Shown here piece by piece: positions 16,788 to 24,778 of a stretch of 64,000 nt of DNA; within the stretch, counting starts at the first letter, position 1; every line of letters starts with the position of its first letter. The notes beneath the pieces were generated by a model. That model ran no database searches and was not told where the DNA came from. It was given only the letters and a program-made list of their open reading frames with translations. The stretch is from NCBI GenBank assembly GCA_023131225.1, contig JAGLZW010000008.1, positions 1 to 64,000 of the forward strand, read 5' to 3'. A program made the translations under genes and the position numbers. The stretch is from Candidatus Bathyarchaeota archaeon. GTDB lineage: Archaea; Thermoproteota; Bathyarchaeia; Bathyarchaeales; SOJC01.

Positions 16788-16820
16788 CATGTTACGTACA
16801 TGTTATGCAGCAATATAGAA
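16788..16820 (-). promoter_or_regulatory. Promoter and candidate operator of the RHH gene
   Basis: The minus-strand TATA box TTCTATATTG (16811-16820) lies about 40 bases before GTG 16773. Between them 16788-16802 reads CATGT-TACGT-ACATG, perfect 5-base arms around a 5-base spacer that is itself nearly symmetric. A repressor bound here would block the start site. The RHH protein itself is the obvious candidate (inference). Confidence 0.45.
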
Positions 16821-16952
16821 TTTTCCCTATGCGTTTTCGATGTTCCGCTAAATTTCCGCTTTCCAAAACATATGAATCGCTTTCTCCTTCAGCGTGCACA
16901 TTCTTCGGGTCAGAAGCATGACATTTCCTTGTGTTATTACTCCTTTGCACAG

Positions 16953-17306
16953 TTAGATTGTTTCTTGCCTGATTTCATGCAATTCTCTAAGGATGCTGGG
17001 AAAAATTCTGTTAACGTCTTCAAGGTACAACGCAGAGTTCTTTATTTTTCTTTGAATCAAACCTGCAGCCAAGAAAGACCAGCCCAAGACGTCGTCAATT
17101 ACTATAGGGAATGGAAAAGCGATAAGTGTCAATCCAATTTTTATCAAATTGCCTCGGTTACTTTCTTTGCAGAGTCGTTTAATGAGTTCCGGCATATCCC
17201 CATTTCCCCGAACAGCGATATTTATTATGGCCATGTTCTCTTTCCAATCTTCACCCAATTCCCTCAATATATCAGTTGTTTTTTTTAGCTCCTCTATCTC
17301 TTTCAA
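16953..17306 (-). CDS. Conserved archaeal hypothetical protein
   Basis: A 117-residue protein with charged helices at both ends (EIEELKKTTDILRELGEDW, and EDVNRIFPSILRELHEIRQ) and a hydrophobic middle (LIKIGLTLIAFPFPIVIDDVLG, then SFLAAGLIQRKI) that could be one hairpin or two membrane-embedded helices. No catalytic motif is visible. The TTG start is supported by AAGGAG eight bases upstream. It lies on the same strand as the RHH repressor, 180 bases away. The clean reading frame and start signal make it a real gene; function unknown. Confidence 0.6.
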   Translation of the reverse strand: MKEIEELKKTTDILRELGEDWKENMAIINIAVRGNGDMPELIKRLCKESNRGNLIKIGLTLIAFPFPIVIDDVLGWSFLAAGLIQRKIKNSALYLEDVNRIFPSILRELHEIRQETI

Positions 17307-17463
17307 AAACTCTGTCTCCTTAGACTTTCTATTAAGAGACTAGAGGCTTTAAGAACAAAAATTTTAGCATCAAAAATCGATGACTCCAGACTTTCCTTTA
17401 TGCTTATTGAAAACGAATATCGCCAAAAATCTTAGCAAAAAGACGCGCTCTTGCTATTAGTTT

Positions 17464-18000
17464 TTGAGCGAAATATGGCAAAAATGCAAGTCTGCTGGAG
17501 ATGTTGTCACTAGGTTAGTCTTTTATAGTTTTCAAGTTGTTTATTCTATTCTGAGAGTGTTCCGGTTGTCCAAATACGCGTGTATTCTTCTTACAAGGGA
17601 AAAGTGGTGGAATAGACGTATTGTTCAAAGTCGTGCAGGCAAAAGTGTTCAGGCTTTTGTCCGCAAAAACGCTGTAGGCCCAATAGACACAACATTATTG
17701 CTTTTCTATGTTGTCCACCCAATACGAGAGGTTAGAGGAATCGGTGACTTCGAAGAACGTGTCGTTGGGGAGATCGAAGCAGTGTGGAAAGACTACAACG
17801 AAGAGACTGTTTTCAAATCGCATGATGAATACTTGGATTTCATTCAGGGGCGAACCAAGACAACCTTCATCAGGTTTAAAAATCTGCGTGAGCTGTATCC
17901 TCCTATTCCTCTCAAAAAACTGCTCCAAGTTGTTGGAGTCTCTAGATTACCCCGAAGTGGCAAATATTTAAGCAAAGAGGCTATAAATAAGCTGCTGTGA
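17464..18000 (+). CDS. PUA-fold (DUF365-like) putative RNA-binding protein
   Basis: A 178-residue protein. From residue 35 the sequence KYACILLTREKWW...VQAFVRKNA, TTLLLFYVVHPIREVRGIGDFEERVVG and FIRFKNLREL resembles the EVE/ASCH/DUF365 branch of the PUA fold, small domains that bind RNA or modified nucleotides. The first 30 residues are hydrophobic and may be a wrongly included leader; several later in-frame starts are possible. The gene ends 13 bases before guaA on the same strand, so cotranscription is likely. The role is inferred from the fold only. Confidence 0.65.
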   Translation: MSEIWQKCKSAGDVVTRLVFYSFQVVYSILRVFRLSKYACILLTREKWWNRRIVQSRAGKSVQAFVRKNAVGPIDTTLLLFYVVHPIREVRGIGDFEERVVGEIEAVWKDYNEETVFKSHDEYLDFIQGRTKTTFIRFKNLRELYPPIPLKKLLQVVGVSRLPRSGKYLSKEAINKLL

Positions 18001-18012
18001 GGTTGTTCTTTA

Positions 18013-19212
18013 TTGCAGATTTTTAATCCACAAGAATTCGTAAAAAGACAGGTGGAAGAGATAAAGAAGCTTGTTGGAAATGAACGCGCGCTAATCGCTG
18101 TTTCAGGTGGTGTTGATAGTACAACAAGCGCCGTCTTAACCTACAAAGCAATTGGCAATAACATTCTATGCGTGATGCTGGATGACGCCTTTATGCGAGA
18201 AGGCGAGACAGAACGTATCGCCCAGCTAGTATCACAACCATCAATAAATCTGCCGATAAGAATATTGAATGTTCAGGAAAGGTTCTTGAAGGCACTTGAA
18301 GGTCTACAAGACGCTGAAGAGAAACGCAAGATGTTCCGTGAGACATTTTACAAGGTATTAGGCGAAACTGCTAAAAAAGAAAGATGCAATGTGCTTGTTC
18401 AAGGAACTATAAAAGCTGATGTAATTGAAACAACGGGTGGCGTGAAAACCCAGCACAATGTACTTGAGCAAATGGGAATAAACACGGTTGAACGTTATGG
18501 TTTCAAAGTGGTTGAACCTCTCGCGTCTCTATACAAAGAGCAAGTTCGCATAGTGGCCCGCCACTTAGGAGTTCCCTCAGAAATTGCTGAAAGGCAGCCT
18601 TTTCCAGGTCCAGGCCTGTCTGTACGAGTTGTAGGTGAGATTAAAAGAGATAAGCTAGATTCAGCGAAAAAGGCAACGGCTATTGTTGAAGAAAAATTCG
18701 CGAAGCACAAGCCTAGCCAATATTTTGCTGCAATCATTGATAACAAAACGGTTTCCTATCCTAGGAGTATGCACATTAAAGAGATTGCTGCCCGTTTTCT
18801 TAATGTTCCTTCAAGGCATTTGTCAATCAAGATTTTCGAGGCGAAAGCTACTGGCATAAAAGGTGGCAAGAGGATGTATGGTGGAATTACCGCATTGAAA
18901 GCCCAAACTGCGAATGGCAGCCTTCATAGTCCGTCTATAGCCCACCTTGTTGCCCTCCAAGCTAAGGTAACTATGGAGCATCAATTCTTCACGCGAGTAC
19001 TATATACAATTAAAGAAACGTCTAAGAAACAACCTTATGTTGTCATTTTGAGGGCGATTCAAACGCACGACTTTCTCACAGCAGAAGTAGCTGAAATTTC
19101 TTGGGCAACACTGAACGAGACAGCAGACGAAATACTGAAGGCTTGTTCGAACATTTCTGCGGTTTATTATGATGTGACACCCAAGCCTCCTGCAACAGTC
19201 GAAATGGAGTAA
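18013..19212 (+). CDS. guaAB: GMP synthase, ATP-pyrophosphatase subunit, with a ~90-residue insertion
   Basis: This subunit uses ATP and ammonia from a separate amidotransferase subunit to turn XMP into GMP. The PP-loop VSGGVDSTTSAVL is at residues 30-42. VQGTIKADVIETTGG, GFKVVEPLASLYKEQVR and RQPFPGPGLSVRV are family signatures, and the C-terminus PPATVEME is the dimerisation-domain end. Archaeal homologues are about 310 residues; this one is 399 because about 90 residues are inserted after QYFAAIIDNK (from about residue 245) before the conserved TAEVAEISW region. The TTG start is 13 bases after the PUA gene. No GuaAA subunit is in the window. Confidence 0.9.
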   Translation: MQIFNPQEFVKRQVEEIKKLVGNERALIAVSGGVDSTTSAVLTYKAIGNNILCVMLDDAFMREGETERIAQLVSQPSINLPIRILNVQERFLKALEGLQDAEEKRKMFRETFYKVLGETAKKERCNVLVQGTIKADVIETTGGVKTQHNVLEQMGINTVERYGFKVVEPLASLYKEQVRIVARHLGVPSEIAERQPFPGPGLSVRVVGEIKRDKLDSAKKATAIVEEKFAKHKPSQYFAAIIDNKTVSYPRSMHIKEIAARFLNVPSRHLSIKIFEAKATGIKGGKRMYGGITALKAQTANGSLHSPSIAHLVALQAKVTMEHQFFTRVLYTIKETSKKQPYVVILRAIQTHDFLTAEVAEISWATLNETADEILKACSNISAVYYDVTPKPPATVEME

Positions 19213-19266
19213 TGCAGAAACGCATAAAGCCTAATGCTGCACGATATTAAGAAATGAGGGTTCAAA

Positions 19267-19593
19267 GTGGTGCTTGTTAGAGTTCAACGCATTGAATCAA
19301 TCCGCGACCCGGAAGGTATCCTAGGAAAGCGTATAGAGCTTGTAGAGGAACATAAGATACCGCGGTTCGCTATTCAACCAGCCACAGAAGAAGCAAGGAT
19401 GGTGCAAAGCGTAGTTCAAGCCTTACAGCAACAGCTTCCTGTACAAACTATGCGAACAGGATTTAACCTGCCCAAAATCATCCTGTTCTTAACCGAGCAA
19501 GAATATGACCAGCTAAACATCAAATTCGATGTTAATCAAACCTATGAAGTCGAGCTTTCAAATCAAAGCATGAAGTTCAGCAAGGTACTCTAG
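19267..19593 (+). CDS. Arcadin-1-like protein
   Basis: A 108-residue protein starting VLVRVQRIESIRDPEGILGKRIELVEE and ending with FLTEQEYDQLNIKFDVNQTYEVEL. The pattern resembles arcadin-1, a small partner of crenactin in archaeal actin clusters. No crenactin gene is in the window, and the neighbour is guaA on the same strand (54-base gap), so the cytoskeletal role is only suggested. The GTG start has a GAGGG ribosome-binding site. The 3' end overlaps the convergent gene by four bases. Confidence 0.5.
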   Translation: MVLVRVQRIESIRDPEGILGKRIELVEEHKIPRFAIQPATEEARMVQSVVQALQQQLPVQTMRTGFNLPKIILFLTEQEYDQLNIKFDVNQTYEVELSNQSMKFSKVL

Positions 19594-19925
19594 GCAGAGA
19601 CACATATTTCTTTTCGTATTGTCCGTAGACTTGAATGGCGTGGATGAAAAGAAAGCACAAACATCATGTTTTTAATGGCACGATAGACATCTTCTTCCTT
19701 CCAACTTTTGCCCCAGTCACAATACACAGGAATTTCATCACCCGCATCGCTTTTGTAATAGACATAAATGGAGAGAAGTTTGCTCCTTGGGGAAAGTTCT
19801 GTTTCAAGTTTCAGAGAGCTTGCAACCTTTGCAACTGCAGAACCAACAACCTTTAAGCGTTCACGGCTTGGCATACTAGAAGCGTAGATCATGAATTTTC
19901 CATTGTTTTCCAGCATTTTTTTCAC
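19590..19925 (-). CDS. Hypothetical protein (111 residues)
   Basis: A small soluble protein, basic at both ends, with predicted alternating helix and strand: SRERLKVVGSAVAKVASSL (helix), KLLSIYVYYKSD (strand), and EEDVYRAIKNMMFVLSF (helix). No motif recognised. It starts at GTG and its stop overlaps the arcadin-1-like gene by four bases. The frame is clean and longer than chance nearby, but the call rests on that alone. Confidence 0.45.
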   Translation of the reverse strand: MKKMLENNGKFMIYASSMPSRERLKVVGSAVAKVASSLKLETELSPRSKLLSIYVYYKSDAGDEIPVYCDWGKSWKEEDVYRAIKNMMFVLSFHPRHSSLRTIRKEICVSA

Positions 19926-20060
19926 GTAGGAAGACTTTCTGTCGAAGCTCTTTTAAAGAACGCGGAGCAACGTCATCAGACAAGGTGGAGAGAGGATAGT
20001 GAAACTATTAGGACGCAGAATGCGAATTTTAGCAGTGTACATGCGCTTAGCCAAGAAAAA

Positions 20061-20711
20061 TTATTTTATGATATTGAGAAGATAAAAAACAATAAGGTAT
20101 AGGGCGTAACCTATTAGAATCAGACCACTGATTGCTCTAATTTTGGATTGATGTCTGTACGTGCTTCTAGCCAGCTTCGAAATTGAGCCAGCAAAAACTC
20201 CAATACCAATGAAGGGAACAATTGCCCCTACGCAAAACACAAAGAGAGTGAATAAGAAAGTCTCAGGAAGCAGTAAAGGCATTATGGAAACGAAAATAGG
20301 TGCAATGCAAGGATCAAGAAAATAAAAGATAAATCCAAGAAGAAAAAGCCCAGCGTATGTGATGACAAACTTTCTGGCAAGCTTTTTGATTACAGGCTTT
20401 GACTGGAAGCGGCCCGTGAAAGGAATTTTAAGCACTCCCAGCAAATTTAGCCCGAAAACTAAGGCGAAAACGCATACAATCCATGTTAACGAATATTGAA
20501 GTACTGGCATTGATAGAAAAACTAACCCTAGAACCACTGCAAGAAGAATGGTTGCGGATAGAAAGCCCATTCCAAAAATCATAACCCTCGAAAAACTTTC
20601 CTTGAAGGGCGATGTCTTGCTTATAGTATAGCTCAATACGAAGGATAATAGTATGATTAGGCATGGCGAAAAAGTCTCAAAAAAGCCAAGCGTGAAGGCA
20701 AGCATGAGCAT
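20061..20711 (-). CDS. ccdA: CcdA-like membrane domain, C-terminal part of a frameshifted thioredoxin-CcdA fusion
   Basis: The 216 residues contain six hydrophobic segments with the CcdA/DsbD pattern: FFETFSPCLIILLSF (helix 1 with Pro-Cys), then YFLDPCIAPIF in helix 4, the second redox cysteine. CcdA moves electrons across the membrane to extracytoplasmic thiol proteins. The frame stays open upstream of this ATG for about 75 more codons with no start codon, to a point near 20946 where it joins the frame of the thioredoxin-like gene. That intervening piece (20712-20945) encodes a CARDB-like beta domain. So this is the membrane half of one longer gene broken by a one-base change. Confidence 0.75.
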   Translation of the reverse strand: MLMLAFTLGFFETFSPCLIILLSFVLSYTISKTSPFKESFSRVMIFGMGFLSATILLAVVLGLVFLSMPVLQYSLTWIVCVFALVFGLNLLGVLKIPFTGRFQSKPVIKKLARKFVITYAGLFLLGFIFYFLDPCIAPIFVSIMPLLLPETFLFTLFVFCVGAIVPFIGIGVFAGSISKLARSTYRHQSKIRAISGLILIGYALYLIVFYLLNIIK

Positions 20712-20914
20712 GGTTGTTAGGGCTGCAAAGTGGGAAGATGTAACCTCAATTTCGCTATAAATGTAGATGTTGTTTACTAAGTTGGTTTCATTCGCGACAG
20801 GTTCTGCTTCGGTTTTTATTGTATAGCTTCCGAGGGTTTGGTTTGTTGTGTACCAAGTGTAGATTATCGAAAGCTCATGTTTTGGGCTTAAACTCGTGAC
20901 TGTCTGCGTTCCAA

Positions 20915-21364
20915 TCAGGGATTCGTTGCAGTAAACGTTAACTTCAAAGCTCTCCTTTCAATTCCGGCATTTTTGAGGGTGACAGTGATGTTTATTTTTT
21001 CGCCAACCACTATAACGGAGTGGGAAGGCATTACCTTGATTACAGATACATCGTGAACTAACTCGTATAAATACGCATCAACTACTCCCCTTACGTAGGT
21101 TTCATTAGCATATCCCCCAATCACTTTTTCATAATTAAGTACAATAGTGTTCTGGCATCCAAGTTCTATACCGTACTGTTCAACCTTCTCTTGGCCCTCT
21201 AGAGAGAAAAAATCGATCCTCTTGACCAAGACTTTTGATCCATATTCTGTTTGAATAGCCTCTACTACTTGGTTATTATGCAGATACAACTTTGATGGCG
21301 GACATACTGGACAGGGCTCGTAAAATAAGAACTCTATGACAACTGGTTCCACTGAATGGCTCAC
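20915..21364 (-). CDS. Thioredoxin-like domain plus CARDB start, N-terminal part of the broken fusion
   Basis: Residues 1-95 form a thioredoxin-like domain with the redox motif EPCPVCPP at about residue 16, and residues 105-145 begin a CARDB-type beta domain (VVGEKINITVTLKNAGI). The frame stops soon after. At the T run read as GCTTTGAAGTT (about 20946-20952) adding one T restores a continuous frame through the CARDB domain into the CcdA membrane part. Upstream of the GTG start another frame has an ATG at 21414 followed by RLALVVCFLSYLYSL, a likely signal peptide, so the 5' end may carry a second shift. The intact protein would be an envelope thiol-redox enzyme. Confidence 0.65.
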   Translation of the reverse strand: MSHSVEPVVIEFLFYEPCPVCPPSKLYLHNNQVVEAIQTEYGSKVLVKRIDFFSLEGQEKVEQYGIELGCQNTIVLNYEKVIGGYANETYVRGVVDAYLYELVHDVSVIKVMPSHSVIVVGEKINITVTLKNAGIERRALKLTFTATNP

Positions 21365-21542
21365 ACTAATGAATAAAGATAAGATAGGAAACAGACAACT
21401 AATGCAAGTCTCATGTTTACTCTGTCACTCTCTACGATTAGGAGTAGGCTTACACCAATTAAACATTATAGATTAATCTTCTATGCCTATCTCAATCTAC
21501 TCCTCTTTTTTCGGTCATATATGCTGTCTTCACTTAAGGCGT

Positions 21543-22712
21543 CTAATAGCCAATGTTATCCTCTTTTATGGTTAAGAGAATAATAATCGCGGGAACGATT
21601 ATCAGTGAAGACAATTTGAAGATTGTCTGAATTGGAACGGTTAGTGCAAGCCACCCTGCCAAAATGGACCCGACCGTGGAACCTATAGGAAACATGGTTT
21701 GGAGAAGAGCTATTCCCACACTTGCATCTTCACTGTCAACAAGATCACCAATAAGTGCAGTTTCTGGAGCAACCCTCAACCCCCAAGCAAATCCATAGAG
21801 AGCCATAGCTAGAATAAAGGCAATGAAACTCGCTGTTTCTGAAAACAGCAAAAACACGCCCACCAAAATGACGTATGCGAGTATGATAGGTTTCTTTCTC
21901 CCAATTCTGTCAGAGATTTTCCCTGAAGGCAAACGTAAGAGAGTATTAGATATTCCTCTAATCATAAACAAGGCGCTCACAAGAAATGGTGCGACCAATA
22001 AAACATCTCGAGTATATACAGAGAAGACCGTGGCAAACATCGACGCTGTAATTGCAAATAAAACTCTACAAGAACATAATGCTAAAACACTTCGATTCTT
22101 CAGAACCCGCCCTACAGATCCTATTCCACTGTTGTATCTTTCCACAGAGGATTGGCCTTTGCTCGATGACATGGTGAAGTATATACCAAAACCGATGGCT
22201 GGAAACAACGATAGCACCAAGAAAAAATCGCTGAAGTTTAGAAACTGTAAAAGTAGAGTGCTCAGCAATGGACCTGAAATCATGGCCAATCCGATAGATG
22301 TGAAAAAGACTCCAAACATTTTTCCCCTGCTCTTGGGAATTGCTAAGTCGTATATGGCTGCGGTAATTATTGGCGGGAAGAGAGCCACGGCAATTCCCTG
22401 CAAGATTCGAACCGCAAAAAGCGCGCCTAAATTAGATAGAAAGCCCAGAAGCAGAAATGACACAAATTGAATGGCTAGAGCAAAGAGAACTATCCGTTTT
22501 TTCCCAATTCGACCGGCAATGGTTCCTATGGGAAGCCTAAGAAATATGGAAAAGAGAGAAGGCAATGCCATCAAAAGACCCAAATCAAAAAAGGAGAAGC
22601 CAAGATCATCAACATGCAAAGGAAAAACAGGTGCAAAAGCTAGCCACCCCATCCATAGAAAGAAGCTGGTTCCCAATATTGCATATAATTCTCGCAGTTC
22701 CTCTCCATCCAT
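21543..22712 (-). CDS. Major facilitator superfamily transporter
   Basis: A 389-residue protein with twelve predicted membrane helices in two six-helix halves. Family motif A appears twice, after helix 2 (GTIAGRIGKKRIVLF) and after helix 8 (GKISDRIGRKKPIIL). Such carriers exchange or export small solutes, often drugs or sugars, using ion gradients; the substrate is not visible. It is a single gene, with 113 bases to the divergent acylphosphatase gene. The ATG start leads into a short cytosolic segment before helix 1, as expected. Confidence 0.88.
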   Translation of the reverse strand: MDGEELRELYAILGTSFFLWMGWLAFAPVFPLHVDDLGFSFFDLGLLMALPSLFSIFLRLPIGTIAGRIGKKRIVLFALAIQFVSFLLLGFLSNLGALFAVRILQGIAVALFPPIITAAIYDLAIPKSRGKMFGVFFTSIGLAMISGPLLSTLLLQFLNFSDFFLVLSLFPAIGFGIYFTMSSSKGQSSVERYNSGIGSVGRVLKNRSVLALCSCRVLFAITASMFATVFSVYTRDVLLVAPFLVSALFMIRGISNTLLRLPSGKISDRIGRKKPIILAYVILVGVFLLFSETASFIAFILAMALYGFAWGLRVAPETALIGDLVDSEDASVGIALLQTMFPIGSTVGSILAGWLALTVPIQTIFKLSSLIIVPAIIILLTIKEDNIGY

Positions 22713-22825
22713 AGATCATATCTCGTTGTCCAGAATTGGAGAATCGCTTAGATATAAGTTATCAAAAGAGTAATCATTGGGAATGCTCTGTAATTCCTTC
22801 ATATTAAGAGAATGGAGGATTTCAG

Positions 22826-23101
22826 ATGAAAGTTAGGGCACGCGTGTTCGTCAACGGAAGAGTTCAAGGAGTTTTCTTTCGATCAGAAACACATCGAAAA
22901 GCCCGTAGATATAACGTGACAGGCTGGGTTAGAAACCTTCCAGATGGAAGAGTTGAGGCGGTTTTTGAAGGGGAAAAAGAAAGCATTGAGAAACTAATTC
23001 AGTTTTGTAAAAAGGGATCGCTCGGCGCAAGAGTAACCAAAGCCGAAGTAGTTTTGGAGACTTATACTGGTGAGTTTGGGGACTTCCGAATAGTATGGTA
23101 G
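22826..23101 (+). CDS. acyP: Acylphosphatase
   Basis: A 91-residue enzyme that hydrolyses carboxyl-phosphate bonds. Signatures are RVFVNGRVQGVFFR (phosphate-binding loop with the catalytic Arg) and GWVRNLPDGRVEAVFEG (with the catalytic Asn). Length is exactly that of the family. ATG is preceded by GGAGG and by a TATA-like GATATAAGTTATC at 22749-22760. It converges with the coiled-coil protein 16 bases downstream. Confidence 0.95.
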   Translation: MKVRARVFVNGRVQGVFFRSETHRKARRYNVTGWVRNLPDGRVEAVFEGEKESIEKLIQFCKKGSLGARVTKAEVVLETYTGEFGDFRIVW

Positions 23102-23116
23102 TAAAACGAGTCCTGT

Positions 23117-23518
23117 TTATTTTGGGACTCTAAAGTGAGAGTCTTTCCCCGCGCTGATATACTCCCCGCCTGCTTCTCGGATTGTAGACGCAATTTTTGC
23201 GAAGTTATCTGAGCCAAGAAATTGGCGAGGCGTTACTTTTATGAAGTCTCCCTTGTCTTCGAAGATAAGCATTGCTTCTAGCTCCTTTGTAAACATCATT
23301 CGAACATCTTCTATTCCTTTTTCTACAGGTTTAGGGGTTAGTACTGAAGGCGCTGCAGAAGACACTACAGGAGGCGCTACGGTTGGAGCCGCGCGCGGGC
23401 TTATGGTCTTCAGTGATTTTGCAATGTCTTGTAAGTCTTCAGAAAGTCTCTTCAAAACATCGAGGACTTCACTTAGTCTTTGCAGTATTTCTTCAGTGTT
23501 TGGTTTTGCTTCGCTCAT
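23117..23518 (-). CDS. Coiled-coil hypothetical protein
   Basis: A 133-residue protein. Residues 8-42 form a coiled coil (LQRLSEVLDVLKRLSEDL), residues 43-68 a Pro/Ala-rich linker (PTVAPPVVSSAAPSV), and residues 75-133 a compact alpha/beta domain (MFTKELEAMLIFEDKGDF, then PRQFLGSDNFAKIASTI). The layout suggests an oligomerising adaptor, possibly DNA- or membrane-associated. The family is not recognised. The AAGGAGAAA site before ATG supports the start. Confidence 0.55.
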   Translation of the reverse strand: MSEAKPNTEEILQRLSEVLDVLKRLSEDLQDIAKSLKTISPRAAPTVAPPVVSSAAPSVLTPKPVEKGIEDVRMMFTKELEAMLIFEDKGDFIKVTPRQFLGSDNFAKIASTIREAGGEYISAGKDSHFRVPK

Positions 23519-23646
23519 TCTGACTTTTCTCCTTTCAAGTCTTAACTATCCGTCTTAGTCCCTCATTTATTTTGTGCTTTCCCTAGCAACACAATGTAAA
23601 ATAGTCTCTTCTTGTAATCTTGAAAAGGATTGTTTGAGGGTATAAG

Positions 23647-24687
23647 TTGCTGGAAGTTGATGGGAGCCAAAAAAGCGGCAGCGGCACAATTCTCCGTTTA
23701 TCGGTGGCAATGGCTGCAATTCTGAATGAGCCTCTTCACATATTTAACATACGTCAGAAACGCCCCCAACCAGGCTTGAAGCCTCAACATTTGGAAGCTG
23801 TGCTAACTGCTGCAAGGCTTTGCAGCGCAACCGTGAAAGGAGCTAAGCTTGGCTCTAAGGAACTATGGTTCTATCCAACCGAAATTGCAAGTGGTAAAGT
23901 GGAAGCAGAAATAGGCACTGCTGGAAGTATCCCAATGCTGCTGATAACCGTTCTTCCCATATGCGCCTTCGCGAAAAATCCCGTCTACATTCACATTTCG
24001 AAGGGCGGCACGGACGTTTCTCACTCTCCCACAATAAACTATCTGCGCCATGTTTTTCTCCCAACTCTTGGGAAGATAGGGTTAAGGTCTTCTCTTACAG
24101 TTCACAAATATGGCTACTACCCGAAGGGTATGGGCGAAGTTTCCGTTAAGGTTATGCCCTGCCCGAAACTTGCTTCTTTCAGCTTTGGAGAATTTGGGCT
24201 ACTTGAATCGTTGAAAGGAGTGTCAGTTTGCACTTTTTTAGCTGACCGAAAGGTTGCTAAACGTCAGGCAAATGCTGCCAACAACCTTTTAAAAACACAT
24301 GGGTACGAGGCTGACATCCAAGTTGTAAACGATTTTTCGAATCCTCTGCAGAAAGGCAGCTCTCTCTCCTTATGGGCACAAACTAGTACAGGTATTCTTG
24401 TAGGCGGCGACGCTATTGGTGAACTGAGAAAGCCCAGCGAAGCAGTGGGTAGAGAAGCTGCAGAAAACTTGGTGCGGGAAATAGAGGCTAAAGCTACCAT
24501 GGACGTTCATCTTGCAGACATGCTAGTGCCGTACATGGCGTTGGCAAAGGGCGAATCGGTTTTCCTTACACGCTCAATAACCGACCACTTGGAAACCAAC
24601 ATATGGTTTGCTCAAGAAATTTTAGATGTAAAATTCGAAGTAAGCAAAGCTGGAAATCTGTACAAAGTAGAGAAAAGAGCATCTTGA
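23647..24687 (+). CDS. rtcA: RNA 3'-terminal phosphate cyclase
   Basis: A 346-residue enzyme that uses ATP to turn an RNA 3'-phosphate into a 2',3'-cyclic phosphate. The N-terminus has LEVDGSQKSGSGTILRLSVA, QKRPQPGLKPQHLEAV follows, and GGTDVSHSPTINYL and a catalytic-histidine HLADMLVPYMAL are near the C-terminus. Length and order match RtcA. The TTG start follows GAGGGTATAAG. It is a single gene, with htpX 91 bases downstream under its own TATA box. No RtcB ligase is in the window. Confidence 0.93.
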   Translation: MLEVDGSQKSGSGTILRLSVAMAAILNEPLHIFNIRQKRPQPGLKPQHLEAVLTAARLCSATVKGAKLGSKELWFYPTEIASGKVEAEIGTAGSIPMLLITVLPICAFAKNPVYIHISKGGTDVSHSPTINYLRHVFLPTLGKIGLRSSLTVHKYGYYPKGMGEVSVKVMPCPKLASFSFGEFGLLESLKGVSVCTFLADRKVAKRQANAANNLLKTHGYEADIQVVNDFSNPLQKGSSLSLWAQTSTGILVGGDAIGELRKPSEAVGREAAENLVREIEAKATMDVHLADMLVPYMALAKGESVFLTRSITDHLETNIWFAQEILDVKFEVSKAGNLYKVEKRAS

Positions 24688-24778
24688 CATTTAAAGTTGG
24701 AAAGATTCTGTTTCCCGTTTTTTCCCAAAAAAAGGTTTATAAGAGAGATTGTGTTGCTGAGATTCTTCAGGTGGAAAC

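Noticed and set aside
16785-17288. 167-codon plus-strand frame
   Set aside because: It lies opposite a minus-strand gene with a good ribosome-binding site and a conserved-looking protein; its own product is Phe/Ser-rich without family features.
21823-22470. 215-codon plus-strand frame inside the MFS gene
   Set aside because: Shadow of the transporter gene; the minus-strand protein has 12 helices and both MFS motifs.
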